A stretch of 64,000 nt of DNA. Origin: Alistipes putredinis. Its GTDB lineage: Bacteria; Bacteroidota; Bacteroidia; Bacteroidales; Rikenellaceae. The DNA lies in the NCBI GenBank assembly GCA_022009915.1, contig CP091730.1, positions 372,001 through 436,000 of the forward strand. The letters are read 5' to 3'. Below are positions 18,496-30,508 of the stretch, one piece after another; the first letter of the stretch is position 1, and each line of letters starts with the position of its first letter. The position numbers were made by a program, and so were the translations under genes. The notes under the pieces were generated by a model. The model had not been told where the DNA came from. It was given only the letters and a program-made list of their open reading frames with translations, and made no database searches.

Positions 18496-19843
18496 ATGGA
18501 AGTTTTGCTCGAAAAATTTCGGAAATACATAAAGGACAACCATCTCGCCACCCACAGCGACAAGATTCTTCTGACGGTCAGCGGCGGCGTGGATTCGATG
18601 GTGATGTTATCGCTGTTCGCACGGTGCGGATACGACATAGGCGTAGCGCACTGCAATTTCCAGCTTCGGGGACGCGAAAGCGACGAGGACGAGGTGCTGG
18701 TCGCCGAAGCGGCCACCGGCCTCGGCGTTCCGTGCTATAACAAACGGTTCGCCACCGCCGAAGAAATGGAGCGCACGGGCGAGTCCATGGAAATGGCCGC
18801 ACGCCGGCTCCGCTACGACTGGTTCGCCGAGCTGAGCGAGCAGTACGGGTACACGGTCGTGGCCATAGCGCATCAGGCCGACGATTCGATAGAGACGTTT
18901 TTCATCAATCTGCTGCGCGGAACCGGTCTCAAAGGCCTGACGGGCATAAGCATAACGCGCGGACGCATAATCCGCCCGCTGCTGTTCGCCTCGCGCAAGG
19001 ACATAGCCGACTACGCAATAGCGAACCGCATAAATTTCCGCGAAGATTCATCGAACCGCTCCACGAAATACCTGCGCAACAAAATCAGGCTCGGGCTTGT
19101 ACCGCGCATACGCGAAATAAATCCGAAGTTCACCGACCTGATGCGCCAGAACATAGCGAGGCTCACCGACGCGCGAGCTTTTCATCACGCGCAGCATAGA
19201 GCTTCTGCGTTCAGAAATAGAAACGCACGAAGCGGACATGAACATCATAGACACCGACAAGATAGACCGCAACTACCCCGTCGAATTCGTAATATACGAA
19301 ATGCTCAACACGCCCTACGGATTCAAGGGCGACGTGGTCGATTCGCTGTGCAGGGCGCTTGCCGCGGAGACCTCGGGGCGGAAGTTCTATTCCAAGGAGT
19401 ATGTCGCCTATCTGGACCGCCGCAAGATACTCATCTCTCCCATAAAGGCCGGCGACGCATGCGAGGTCAGCGTCGAAAAGGGCGCTCACAGGGCCTATTG
19501 CGGCAATTCGGTGCTGTACATGGAGTATCTGGACATAGACAACATATCCACTCTCTCGCAACCCGAAAACATAGCCCTCATAGATGCCGACAAACTCGAA
19601 TACCCGCTTCTGCTCCGACGCTGGACCGAGGGCGACACGTTCGTTCCGATAGGCATGAGCGGACACAAGAAAGTAAGCGATTACCTTATCGACGCCAAGG
19701 TATCGATGCCCGAAAAACAGCGGCAGTTCGTGCTGCTCAGCGGCGGCAGGATAGTCTGGGTTGTGGGGCGCAGAATGAGCGAGGAGTTCAAAATCGACTC
19801 TTCGACCGAGAACATACTTAAAATAACCAAGGAGATTATCTAA
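18496..19843 (+). CDS. tilS: tRNA(Ile)-lysidine synthetase (one frameshift)
   Basis: TilS modifies C34 of the minor tRNA-Ile (CAU anticodon) to lysidine, changing its charging and codon reading. Joined length is about 448 residues. The PP-loop ATPase motif SGGVDSM lies near residue 30. AHCNFQLRG, AIAHQADDSIETFFINLLRG and RNKIRLGLVPRI are typical. The C-terminal TilS domain includes DTFVPIGMSGHKKVSDYLID. One +1 break at a T4 near 19177 is fixed by three T's, giving DARAFITRSIELL. The stop is 6 bp before holA. Confidence 0.93.
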
Positions 19844-19849
19844 GGTGCA

Positions 19850-20923
19850 ATGGCCAAAAGCGACGTAAAATTCAGAGACAGCGTGGCGGAAGCTGGCCGC
19901 ATAGAGGAGCTTATAGCCCGCAAAAGCTACTCGCCCGTCTACCTTCTGATGGGAGAGGAACCGTATTTCATAGACCGCATCTCGGACCGTCTGGCCTCCG
20001 ACGTGCTCGACGAAGCCGAACGGGCGTTCAATCTCACAATCCTATACGGCAAGGACAGCACCGCGGGGGCCGTCATCAATCTGTGCCGTCAGATACCCAT
20101 GATGGGGTCGCGGCAGGTGGTCATCGTCAAGGAGGCGCAGTCGCTGCGCAAGATAGAGGAACTGTCGGTCTACACCTCGTCGCCGGTGGCATCTACGATT
20201 CTCGTGCTGTGCCACAAGGAGAAAAACATCGACAAGCGCACCGCCCTCTACAAGAGCTGTCTCTCGCACGGCACGGCACTTGAATCCGTCAGGCCGCGCG
20301 ACTACGAAATAAAGAGCCTGGCTGACCGATTTCATACGCGGCAAGGGTTTGGACATGGAGGCCAAAGCCGTGGACATGATAACCGAACATCTCGGTACGG
20401 ACATCGGCAAAAATATCGAACGAGATAGACAAACTCGTCCTGTCGCTGCCGCAGGGAACCAGAAAAGTTACGGCGGAGCATATAGAGCAGAACATCGGAA
20501 TCAGCAAGGATTTCAACAACTTCGAGTTGTGCAAGGCGGTAACAACGCGCAATCTGCCCAAGGCGCTGGCCATAGCGGACAATTTCGCCCGCAACCCCAA
20601 ACAGCACCCGATTGTCGTGACGCTCTCGACGCTCTTTTCGCAGTTCCGGCAGATATTCATCATCAACTACTACAAATGGCTCTCCGCCAGACGCGGACAG
20701 GCCATGCCCACCGACGCCGAATTCTGCCGCATACTGAAAGTGTCGAGTCCATTCATCGTGGGCGAGCTCAAACAGGCCGCCGCGCTCTATCCCAACAAAA
20801 AGACGTTCTCCATACTCGGCCTCATGCGCGAATACGACGCCAAGAGCAAGGGCATAGGCAACGGCGGCATGAGCGACGGAGAACTGTTGCGCGAACTGCT
20901 GCTCAAAAATATTCATGTGCTGA
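19850..20923 (+). CDS. holA: DNA polymerase III delta subunit (several frameshifts)
   Basis: HolA opens the beta clamp within the clamp loader. Joined frames give about 355 residues, the normal length. The N-terminal AAA+-like domain starts PVYLLMGEEPYFID. A middle segment GLDMEAKAVDMITEHLGTDI follows. The C-terminal collar domain includes LPKALAIADNFARNPKQHP and SPFIVGELKQAA. Breaks lie near 20329, in an A5 near 20411, and in an A5 near 20904. Removing one A at the last gives the end LLKIFMC with TGA at 20921-20923. The start of the next gene lies 1 bp after this stop. Confidence 0.88.
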
Positions 20924-20924
20924 A

Positions 20925-21735
20925 ATGGCTCGGCAGCGATACATATCCGTCGGAGACGAAATCCTCGCCGCAGACCGCATTCAAGCGGGTATTCCCGCCA
21001 AATTCTACATCCGGCAGAACATGCGCACCCGCGACGGCAGAATCCTAAATGCGGACCTTCACATGGAGTTTTTCCGCCGCGCCGTGCGGCGGATTTTAGA
21101 CATGCCGCTTGCGATAAGCGAACGTCAGATAAACGAGACGACTGCAAGACTGCTCCGAGAAAACCTGATTCCGCCCGACGTCCCGACTGAAATATCGGTA
21201 TATTTAGTCTTGGAATCGGATGCTATGCTGCCGGTAATCTCCTGCCGCGAAATACTTCTGGACCGGACGTATGCACTGCAAGGCACAAGACCGGCGGCGG
21301 AAATATTCGAATACTCGTACCCCTACCCCTCTTTCCGGACATCCGTCTCGGACGCGGCCTCGATTCCGTTCGAGAACAAGGCATTCTCGATGTCCGCCGC
21401 AGTTTCCGTGCGCTGCGAAAACGGAGTGCTGCTCGCAGCCCGCGGGGAAGCGCTTCTGGCCATGCACGGCAAAAACGCTGATAGCCACGCCTACGGAATG
21501 CGGAGCGGCCGACAGCGTAGAGCGGCGCATCGCGCTCGAAGCTGCCCGAGAGGCTGGCATTCCGGTAGAGCTGAGGGAAATAAGAGCCGACAGTCTGCAC
21601 CGCTACGACGAGATGATGATAGTGGATACGCTCGGGATTACCTCACTATCGGAGTGCGCCGGAGCCAAATTCGGAGTACTTTTCGCCCGCCGGCTCGCTG
21701 AGCTTATGGCAGGGTTTCGGAATGCGGCAAAATAA
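20925..21735 (+). CDS. Class IV aminotransferase-like PLP protein (one frameshift)
   Basis: About 269 residues when joined at an indel near 21471. The layout follows fold-type IV aminotransferases. The N terminus has IPAKFYIRQNMRTRDGRIL (cf. FETIRI-DGRI). The C terminus has TPTECGAADSVERRIALEAA, REAGIPVELREI and YDEMMIVDTLG. Two positions depart from active enzymes: the N-V-F/Y before the cofactor loop reads GEAL, and G-I-T-R reads SVER. It may be a diverged or non-canonical member. It sits directly after holA and is probably co-transcribed; substrate unknown. Confidence 0.65.
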
Positions 21736-21856
21736 ATAATTCGAGACGTTTTCCGCATTGCGGCAGGCATGTCTAAAAAGTCCGGTTCGACCCGCAATAC
21801 GAGACGAAAATCAGACCGAGCTTCGGCCAATCAGCCCGCACGGGTGAAAACAGGAA

Positions 21857-22674
21857 TCAATATTCGGACGAGGTGTCGAGCGCATAAACGCGGCGGCGTA
21901 TCTCCTCGGTCTGGGCCCGAAGATTCCCCAGCGATTCGAGCGACTGCCACGGCACGGGACGGCCTATGCGTATGTTGAAATGGCGCCCAGCCTGCGAGAA
22001 CATTTCGTCTGGCAGATAAATCATCTCCACGTTGAGTTTCAGACCCGCCTTGCGGCGCCACGACGAGAGCCTGTAAAAGAAATCGGAGAGCCGGCCCTCG
22101 ACGAACGTGGGCACGATGTCGCGCCTCGACGCAACGGCGCGTTTCACGAACGAGGTCTTCCACTCAAGTCCTGAATCCGACCGTTTATCTTGCGGGAACA
22201 AAGACCGGCCGGAAAAGTCAGTATCGGTATATCCGAGGCGAAGGCATCCGAAAACCCGCGTGCAGCGTCTCCGCTCTGCGAACCGAACTTGTTCACCGGA
22301 ACGAAAATCGGTTTCAGCGGCGGGAGATTCATGAGTATGTCGTTCACAATCACCCTCACGTCGCCGAAGTGGCGCCCTATCTTCTCGGCCAGCATCATTC
22401 CGTCCATGCCGCCGAACGGATGGTTGGACGCGAAGACGTAACGGCCCGACACAGGAATGTTCTCCAACCCGAAAATATCATAGCTCACGTTCATGTATTC
22501 CAGTGTCGAACGTATGAAATCCAGCGGCGGATAGTCGCCGAAATGCTCGAATGTGTAATTTATCTTGTCCAGATGCACCGCCCGACCTATGTAATCCGTC
22601 ACGAACCCCGGAACGAAGGCGGCGAGCACCGGTTTCTTCTCTTTGAGTATTTGTCTGATAGATATTTTTTTCAT
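21857..22674 (-). CDS. Lysophospholipid acyltransferase family protein (one frameshift)
   Basis: About 272 residues when joined. The acyltransferase signature ASNHPFGGMDG (N-H-x4-D) is present. PLKPIFVPVNKFG and TFPAGLCSRK (cf. the FPEG block) follow. This is the PlsC-like fold related to hemolysin/OlsA proteins that acylate glycerolipid or amino-acid lipids in Bacteroidetes. A lost G near 22170 is the likely break; restoring it gives RIQDLEWKTSF. The start is ATG 22672-22674. It is transcribed divergently from the dcw cluster and shares its promoter region. Confidence 0.82.
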
Positions 22675-22696
22675 TCGGACGGCGAAAATATTTTTG

Positions 22697-22728
22697 CAAA
22701 TATAGGAATTTCGGTTTTGAAAAACAAT
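22697..22728 (-). promoter_or_regulatory. Promoter of the acyltransferase gene
   Basis: On the minus strand: ATTG, a 20-bp spacer, TATATTTG, ending 22 bp before the ATG. It overlaps the rightward rsmH promoter. Confidence 0.6.
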
Positions 22729-22747
22729 GCGGTTCTTAGTACCTTTG
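22716..22747 (+). promoter_or_regulatory. Promoter of the dcw cluster
   Basis: TTTG at 22716-22719, a 20-bp spacer and TACCTTTG at 22740-22747, a perfect consensus match, 25 bp before the rsmH ATG. Confidence 0.75.
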
Positions 22748-22772
22748 AATCCAAATATACCACTGAAAACGC

Positions 22773-23698
22773 ATGTCCGAATACCACACTCCCGTGCTCT
22801 TGGAAGAGTCCGTACAACTGCTTGACATAAAGGCGGATGGCACGTATGTCGATCTGACTTTCGGAGGCGGCGGGCACTCCTCGCGCATACTCTCCGCGCT
22901 GGGTCCCGACGGGCATCTGTATTCGTTCGATCAGGACTCGGACGCAATGGCCAACGCACTGGACTCCCCCAACTTCACTTTCGTCCAAAGCAACTTCCGC
23001 TTCATGCGTTCGGCCCTCCGATACAGAGGCGTGGAGCAGGTGGACGGAATACTCGCCGACCTCGAGGGTCTCTGTCGCACCATTTCGACGACTCGCAGCG
23101 CGGTTTCACGTTCAGAGCCGACGCTCCGTTAGACATGCGGATGAACCGCGACGCGGCAGTTTCCGCCGCAGACATAGCGAACGGATATACGACCGAGGAG
23201 CCTGACGCGCGTCTTGCAGGACTACGGCGAACTGGACGGAGCCTTTCCGCATAGCCGAACTCATAGTAAAGGCACGTGACTTCTCGCCCCTGCTCTCCAC
23301 GACGGATCTGATACGGGCGGTTCGGCCGCGCATCCCCAAAAGGGACGAATCCAAGTTCCTCTCCAAGCTCTTTCAGGCGCTGCGCATAGAGGTGAACGGA
23401 GAAATGGAGGCACTCAAAATGGCATTGGAACAGAGCCTGAAAATACTGCGTCCGGGCGGACGGTTGGTCGTCATATCCTACCATTCGCTCGAAGACCGCA
23501 TAGTCAAGAATTTCATGCGCAGCGGAACATTCGAATCCGAATCGGAAAAGGACTTCTTCGGCCGCAGCCGCACACCCTTCGTCCTGATTACCCGCAAAGC
23601 CGTACAACCGACCGAACGGGAGATTGATGCAAATCCGCGCAGCCGCAGCGCAAAGTTGCGTGCAGCGCAAAAAAATCGAGGTGCAAAACCATGCTTGA
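22773..23698 (+). CDS. rsmH: 16S rRNA (cytosine1402-N4)-methyltransferase (several frameshifts)
   Basis: RsmH (MraW) methylates C1402 in the ribosomal P site. Recognisable parts are SEYHTPVLLEESVQLL, VDLTFGGGGHS (SAM motif I), SFDQDSDAM, ILADLG, then RGFTFRADAPLDMRMNR. The C-terminal half has KILRPGGRLVVISYHSLEDR and RTPFVLITRKAV. Breaks lie between 23061 and 23085, near 23206 and 23238, and in an A7 near 23669. The last fix gives an end at 23698 that overlaps the next ATG (23691). It is the first gene of the dcw cluster; mraZ, often placed before it, is absent. Confidence 0.92.
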
Positions 23699-24213
23699 CG
23701 AATTCGATCCCGAAATAGATCCCTCCATAAGGGAGGAAATCGAACAGGCGCAGCGTCAAAAGCGAGTCTGGAAGAGCGCGTGAATGCCATCGTAGACGAA
23801 AAGATACGCATCTGGCAGTCACAGGCCGGAATCGCTCCCGAGCAGGGACGAACGAACCGCAGAACAGGAGCCGGACGAACAAAAAGCCGCGACGCAGTTC
23901 GAGAACGAAAAAAGCGGTGCGTTCGATTCTTTCCGGAAGCGTGCTTTCAAGTCCGGAGATGAAAAAGCTCTATCCTTATCTTCTGGCGACAGCAGCACTG
24001 CTGCTTCTGCTCATAACCTCCACGTTCTACATACAGAAACTGTACAGACGCCAGAGCAGGCTGGAAGGCGAAATCAAGGAACTCAGAACCCGCGCCGTGG
24101 AGCTGTCGGCCGAGCGCGTGCAGCAGACCAGTCGCAGCGGAATCGTCAGACGCATAGAAAAGCAGGGCCTCGAACTGGAAGAGTCCGTAACTCCGGTAAA
24201 AGTAATCGAGTAG
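23691..24213 (+). CDS. FtsL-like cell division protein (two or more frameshifts)
   Basis: About 173 residues when joined. A long acidic cytoplasmic region (DEFDPEIDPSIREEIEQ, RVNAIVDEKIRIWQ) precedes a basic segment and one membrane helix (LLATAALLLLLITSTFYI). A periplasmic coiled coil follows (RRQSRLEGEIKELRTRAVEL), ending in ESVTPVKVIE. This is the layout and position of the FtsL-like protein found between rsmH and ftsI in Bacteroidetes. The coiled coil would pair with a DivIC/FtsB-type partner in the divisome. Breaks lie near 23770, near 23848 and near 23905. Confidence 0.8.
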
Positions 24214-24220
24214 AGAAGTC

Positions 24221-26445
24221 ATGGACAGGAAACCCTCCAAAATAAAACGCACCATTCTGATCCGCATGCGCATTTTGCAGACACTGTTCTGGGTTGCCGG
24301 AATCTGCATCATGTTGCGCATATTGCAGATACAGGTCGGCCCCGAAGGAGAACGTCTGCGCAAGCAGGCCGAAAGGGTCAATTTCAGCGTGGTGATGCAG
24401 GACGCGGCCCGAGGCGACATACTCGGACGCGGCGGAGAGATTCTGGCCACTTCGCTGCCGCGCTATTATGTCGGCATAGACTACAAGGCGGGAAGTTTCA
24501 CGCCCGAAGTCTTGGAACAGGGGATAGACGGACTTGCAGAATCCATGTCGGCGTTCTTCAAGGACAAAAGCAAGGCCGAGTACAAGAGCCTGATAAGGCG
24601 CGGATACGCGGGCCGCGAGAAGCGCCGCTACCAACGCATTACGCCCAGAGCCATAAACTACAACGAATTGCAGACCGTAAAGCAGTTCCCCATACTGCGT
24701 CTGCCGCGCAACAAGGGCGGACGAATAATCGAACAGGACATAGAGCGCGTTAGGCCGTTCGGAGGGCTGGCCGAAAGGACGATAGGTAAAACGGCCGAAT
24801 ATACCGACACCGTGCGCAAACCGGGGCTCGACCCGACGAAAAGCTCCGTAGCGGAAAAACGCACGGTCAAGGGACATACCGGAATCGAGAATTCCATGGA
24901 CGAATACCTTCGCGGCACGCACGGCTGGGTGCTCAAACAGAAAAATCAGCAGTTCGCTCTGGGTTCCGGTCAAAAGCGACCTGAACGTGGAGCCTGTAAA
25001 CGGCAAGGACGTGATAACGACAATCGACCCCCGACATTCAGGACGTAGCCGAACAGGCGCTGCGCCGCCGGCTCGTCGATGCCTCGGCCTCGTGGGGTAC
25101 GGTAGTCGTCATGGAGGTCGCCACGGGCGAGATTCACGCCATAGCCAACCTGACGCGCTACGGACAGGAGTGCAGGGAGGACGTGAACTATGCCATAGGC
25201 TCGCGTCTGGAACCGGGTTCCACCTTCAAACTCGCCTCGCTGCTGGCGCTTATCGACGACGCGGGAATGGATATCGACGATAAAGTGGACACGGAGGGCG
25301 GAAAGGTGAAGTTGGACGGCAAGACATACGTGGACGACCACAGAGTAGATACCCTGCTCACGCTCAAACAGGTATTCGAGCTATCCTCGAACATAGGGTT
25401 CATAAAATGCGTGCGGGAGCACTACGGTTCGCAGCCGCAGAGATTCATCGACTACATCTCCGCGCTCGGCATGCGCGAAAAACTCGGAACCAGAATCATC
25501 GGAGAGGCACAACCGAAAATGTGGACGCCGAAAGACAATGGGCGCGGACAGTGGAGCAAACTGACGCTCAATGCCATGGCCTACGGCTACGGATTCGAAA
25601 TCAGCCCGCTGCACACCCTTGCGCTCTACAATGCCGTGGCCAACGACGGACGGATGGTTCGGCCGAAACTGATTCGCGGGATAAGCCAGTACGGACAGAT
25701 GATAGAAGAGTATCCGACGGAGTACATAAACCGCAAAATCTGTTCGGAGAGCACCCTTAGAAAAGTACGCGAATGCCTCGAAGGCGTGGTGGACGTCGGA
25801 ACCGGCAGCGCTCTCAAAAACCCATACTACTCGGTTGCGGCCAAGACCGGAACGGCACAGGTGGCCAACCAGAGCGGAGGCTACACGGACCAGTACGGCG
25901 GAATAAACTATCTGGCCACAATGGTGGGATATTTTCCGGCCGACAATCCCAAATACTCCTGCATCGTGGCAATCAAAACCTACTACGGCAGGGGCAATTA
26001 CGTGAATTACTACGGCGCAGGGCTCGCAGGCCCAGTTTTCAAGGCCGTATCCGACCGCATATACTCCTCGCACACGGAGTGGCAGAAACCCGTGCGGGAA
26101 AACATCGGCGAGCGCTCCCGTGCCCCCATAGAGATAAAGGGCGGCGAAGGAGAACAGATAAAACGCGTTGCAGGAAAATTAGGCATAGAATTGCAGCGCG
26201 ACGGACGCCTGAGGGGCTGGACATCGACACGCGCCGACTCCGCTGTCGTGCACACCGCAGCGCTGGACATCGACGAGGGCGTGGTTCCGTCGGTGCGCGG
26301 CATGGGACTCAAAGACGCTGTTTTCCTGTTGGAAAGCGCGGGACTTCGCGTATCTTTCGTCGGCAAGGGGAAAGTGGTCGGGCAATCCATTGCGGAAGGA
26401 ACCAAGGCAAGCAAGGGACAAACAATAGCTTTGACACTAAGATAA
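24221..26445 (+). CDS. ftsI: Division-specific penicillin-binding protein (FtsI/PBP3) with PASTA domain (two frameshifts)
   Basis: A septal transpeptidase of about 740 residues when joined. One N-terminal membrane helix (about 17-37) is followed by the dimerisation domain (ARGDILGRGGEILA). The transpeptidase domain has EPGSTFKLAS (SxxK nucleophile), SSN and AAKTGTAQ (KTG). A C-terminal PASTA domain begins GVVPSVRGMGLKDAV and ends at 26445. Breaks lie near 24961 and in a C5 near 25031; four C's restore TTIDPDIQDVAEQAL. It makes septal crosslinks with FtsW and is the beta-lactam target. The PASTA domain may bind muropeptides. Confidence 0.94.
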
Positions 26446-26448
26446 ATC

Positions 26449-27912
26449 ATGAAAAAAACTCGAAGAGCCTGCTCGCCGCCACAGCGGTAAAAGGCGAGGT
26501 CGGAAATACGGATATCCGCATAACGGGCTTAGGATTCGATTCCAGAGCCGTGGAGGACGGAATGTTGTTTTTCGCCCTCGTCGGTACGCAGAGCGACGGA
26601 CACGACTACATAGAAGCGGCCATAGAGGCCGGTGCATCGGCAGTGGTATGCCAGCGCATGCCGCAAACGCTGCACGAAAACGTCGCATACGTCGAAGTCG
26701 AGGATTCCACTGCCGCCATGGCCGACATCGCAGCGGAGTTCTACAATCATCCGAGCGAAAAACTGCGTCTGGTAGGCATAACCGGCACCAACGGCAAAAC
26801 CACCACCGCGACGCTCCTGTACAACCTGTTCCGCACGCTCGGATACAAGGTCGGGCTAATCTCGACGGTGATATACGCCGTGCACGACAAAACGGAGCCC
26901 TCGACCCACACCACGCCGGATACGATACGCCTCAACCGCATGATGGCCGAGATGGCGGATGCCGGATGCGAGTACTGCTTCATGGAGGTCAGCTCGCACA
27001 GCATAGTCCAGCAGCGTATCCGCGGCCTGCACTTCGCCGGAGCCGTATTCTCCAACATAACGCTCGACCATTTGGATTATCACAAGACTTTCGCCGAGTA
27101 CATCAAGGCGAAAAAAGGGCTTTTCGACTCTCTGACGCCGGACGCCTTCGCCGTAATCAACATCGACGACAAAAACGGCCGCGTCATGGTTCAGAACTGC
27201 CGAGCGAGAGTCCGAACGCTGTCGCTGCGCAGCATGGCCGACTACCGTCTCAAAATCGTTGAGATGCTGCCCGAAGGCATGCAGCTGTCGATAGACGGAA
27301 CCGAAGTCTGGGTCGGATTCACCGGACGATTCAACGCCTACAACCTGCTGTCGGTATACGCCGTGGCCCGCGAACTCGGAGCCGACAAGCAGCAGACGCT
27401 CACGGCCCTGAGCACCCTGCCGGCCGTGGACGGCCGGTTCCAGACGCTGCAATCGCAAAGCGGCATCACGGCGATAGTGGATTACGCCCACACGCCCGAC
27501 GCCCTGCAAAACGTAATCGACACCATAAACGAGATACGCCGCCCGCAGCAGAAGCTGTTCATCGTCGTGGGATGCGGCGGCGACCGCGACGCCTACAAGC
27601 GGCCCGTCATGGGACGCATAGCCGCCGCCGGCGGAGACATGGCCGTACTCACGTCCGACAATCCGCGCACGGAAAACCCCGAAACCATTTTGGAGCAGGT
27701 GTGCGCCGAGCTCACCCCCGCGGACAAATACATAAAAGTGACGGACCGCGCACAAGCCATTCGCACTGCCGTGATGATGGCCGGCAGCGGCGACATAATA
27801 CTGGTCGCCGGAAAAAGGCCACGAAACGTATCAGATAATAGGCACCGAAAAGCACCATTTCGACGACAGGCAGCAAATCGCCGAATGTTTCGCGGCCAAA
27901 GACGGTAAATAA
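26449..27912 (+). CDS. murE: UDP-MurNAc-tripeptide synthetase (two frameshifts)
   Basis: MurE adds the third stem-peptide residue. Joined length is about 487. The ATP loop GITGTNGKTTTA, HTTPDTIRLN, EVSSHSIVQQRI, FSNITLDHLDYH and DYAHTPDALQNV are present. DNPRTENPE carries the DNPR motif that marks meso-diaminopimelate-adding enzymes, so the wall is predicted to contain mDAP. A lost A in the A7 run right after ATG, and an extra A in an A5 near 27812, break the frame. Repair gives MKKNSKSLLAA at the start and GKGHETYQI near the end. It is 3 bp after ftsI. Confidence 0.95.
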
Positions 27913-27923
27913 TATAGAAGAAG

Positions 27924-29161
27924 ATGCTATACGAACTTATAAACTATTTGGAGAACCTCGACATCCCGGGAGCGGGAATGTTCCGATACATATCTTTCCG
28001 CTCGGCGGCTGCGGCAATCACCGCCCTGCTCATAGGCATGATATTCGGCGGAAAGATTATAAAAGGCTGCTCGCCCGTCATCAAATCGGCGAGGACATCC
28101 GCAACCTCGGGCTCGAAGGGCAGATGCAGAAAAAGGGTACTCCGACCATGGGAGGGTTGATAATAATCGCATCCATTCTCATACCGATACTGCTTTTCGG
28201 CGACTTGACGAATCACTACACGCTGCTGATGATAGTCTCCACGCTGTGGCTCGGGCTGCTGGGTCTGGCCGACGACTACATCAAGGTGTTCCGTCGCCAC
28301 AAGGAGGGCCTCAGCGGCAAATTCAAAATCATAGGTCAGGTAGGGCTGGGAGTGATAGTAGGAACGGCCATGTGGTTCTGCGACGACATAGTGGTAAAGG
28401 ACATACCCAAGTCGGGCGACCTGAAACAGGACACGGAGGTGGTCGTTGTAACAGACCCCGACAACATACCCTCGCAGGTGGAAAAGACCACCAAAACCAC
28501 GATTCCGTTCTTCAAGGACAATGAACTGGACTACGGCATATTCACCGGACAGAAAGGTGCAAACGGAACCGCCACATGGCTGCTGTACATGCTGGTGGCC
28601 ATATTCATCATAACGGCCGTATCGAACGGCGCGAACCTCACGGACGGGTTGGACGGGCTGGTTACGGGCGTGTCTATTCCGATAGTCGCGGTACTCGGCG
28701 CCTTCGCCTATCTTTCGGGCAACGTCATCTACTCGCAATATCTAAACATAATGTACATTCCGGGCAGCGGGGAGCTTCTGGTGTTCGCCGCAGCACTGGC
28801 CGGAGCTCTGCTGGGCTTTCTGTGGTACAACTGTTTCCCCGCGCAAGTATTCATGGGCGATACGGGAAGTCTGGCTATCGGCGGAATAATAGCCGTGTTC
28901 GCGATTCTAATCCGCAAGGAGCTGCTGCTGCCGATTCTATGCGGCGTATTCCTGATAGAGAGCGTGTCGGTGATGCTGCAAGTGGGATACTTCAAATACA
29001 CCAAACGCAAATACGGCGAAGGACGGCGCATACTGCTCATGTCGCCCATCCATCACCACTACCAGAAAAAGGGATTCCACGAATCCAAGATAGTGATACG
29101 TTTCGTAATCGTGCAGATTCTGCTCAGCGCAATAACATTGGCCACACTCAAAGTAAGATAA
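27924..29161 (+). CDS. mraY: Phospho-MurNAc-pentapeptide transferase (one frameshift)
   Basis: MraY transfers phospho-MurNAc-pentapeptide to undecaprenyl phosphate, forming lipid I in the inner membrane. Joined length is about 412 residues with many membrane helices. KKGTPTMGGLIII, LGLADDYIKV (catalytic Asp pair), NGANLTDGLDGL and MSPIHHHYQKKG are diagnostic. One -1 break lies in an A4 near 28057; five A's restore GKIIKRLLARHQIGE. The periplasmic loop at about residues 155-210 is longer than in E. coli, a common Bacteroidetes trait. It lies directly before murD, with no gap. Confidence 0.95.
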
Positions 29162-30504
29162 ATGGAAAGAATCGTAATATTGGGAGGAGGAATAAGCGGC
29201 TACGGCTCGGCCGTGCTCTCCAAGAAACAGGGATTCGACACGTTCGTTTCCGACAGCGGCACGATAGCCGAAAAGTACGCCGAGATTTTCCGCCGGTGGG
29301 ACATCCCGTTCGAACAGGGTGGCCACACGATGGAAAAGATACTTTCTGCCGACACGGTAATCAAAAGCCCGGGCATACCCGACAAGGCTCCGGTAATAAA
29401 GGCCCTGCGAGAAAAAGGCACGCCCATCATCTCGGAAATGGAGTTCGCCTCGCGCTACACCTCGGCAAAGACAATCTGCATTACGGGCAGCAACGGCAAA
29501 ACCACCACAACGACGCTCACGCACAAAATACTGTGCGACGCGGGAATGGATGCGGCTCTGGGCGGCAAGATCGGCGAGAGCTTCGCATACTCGGTAGCCA
29601 CATCGCACCACGACTGGTACGTACTCGAACTCAGCAGTTTCCAGCTCGACGGCATGTTCGATTTTCGGGCCGACACCGCCGTGCTGATGAATATCACGCC
29701 GGATCATCTGGACCGCTACAACTACTGTTTCCAGAACTATGCGGACAGCAAGATGCGCATTACGCGCAACCAGCGCCGCGAGGATGCGTTCATATACTGC
29801 GCCGACGACAAGACCACGCTCGAACAGATAGCAAAGACCACGCTCGGGCAGACCCTTCTGCCGTCTACCGCTTCCGAAAACAAGGAGGCAGCGGCATGGA
29901 TGGACAAGCAGGACATATACGCGGCCTTCGGAGGCAAAAGCGTGCGCATTCCAATCTCGGAGATGAAAAATCAAGGGCATACACAACTGCTACAATGCAA
30001 TGGCGGCGGCGCTTGCGGCGCTCACGGCCGGCGTGGAACCCGAGAGCATAAGGCGCAGCATACTCTCTTTCGGCGGCGTGGAGCACCGTCTCGAAAAAGG
30101 TCTGCGAAGTCGGCGGCGTAGAGTTCATAAACGACTCCAAGGCCACCAACGTCGATTCGGTATGGTATGCACTGGAAAGCATGACCCGCCCGACGGTATG
30201 GATTGCCGGCGGAACCGACAAGGGCAACGATTACGCGCCTCTCATGGAGTTCGCCAAACAGAAAGTCAAGGCTCTGGTGTGCATGGGCATAAACAACGAA
30301 AAACTCACGCACGATTTTCGCGGCATCATTCCGCAGATTTACAGCACCCACTCGCTCGACGAAGCCATGCGCATGGCTGTCAAGTCCGCCGGCAAAGGCG
30401 ACACGGTGCTTCTGTCGCCGGCCTGCGCGAGCTTCGATTTGTTCAAAAACTACGAACATCGCGGAGAGGAGTTCAAACGATGGATTAGGGAAAACGTAAA
30501 GTAG
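29162..30504 (+). CDS. murD: UDP-MurNAc-L-alanine:D-glutamate ligase (two frameshifts)
   Basis: MurD adds D-glutamate to UDP-MurNAc-L-Ala. Joined length is about 446 residues. An N-terminal Rossmann-like domain (VILGGGISGYGSAVL) precedes the ATP loop CITGSNGKTTTT. ELSSFQLDGM and MNITPDHLDRY follow, and the C-terminal domain has FINDSKATN and LLSPACASFDLFKNYEHRG. Extra A's in A5 runs near 29966 and 30091 break the frame. Repair gives EMKIKGIHNCYNAMAA and RLEKVCEVGGVEF. The gene abuts mraY and is 4 bp before ftsW. Confidence 0.95.
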
Positions 30505-30508
30505 AGGC

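Noticed and set aside
26449..26460. Programmed frameshift at the A-run after the murE start
   Set aside because: Run-length changes of the same kind occur in many unrelated genes here, so a shared technical cause is more likely than recoding.
28937..29986. 349-codon frame antisense to mraY/murD
   Set aside because: Shadow frame; rich in His, Tyr and Arg as expected for antisense reading.
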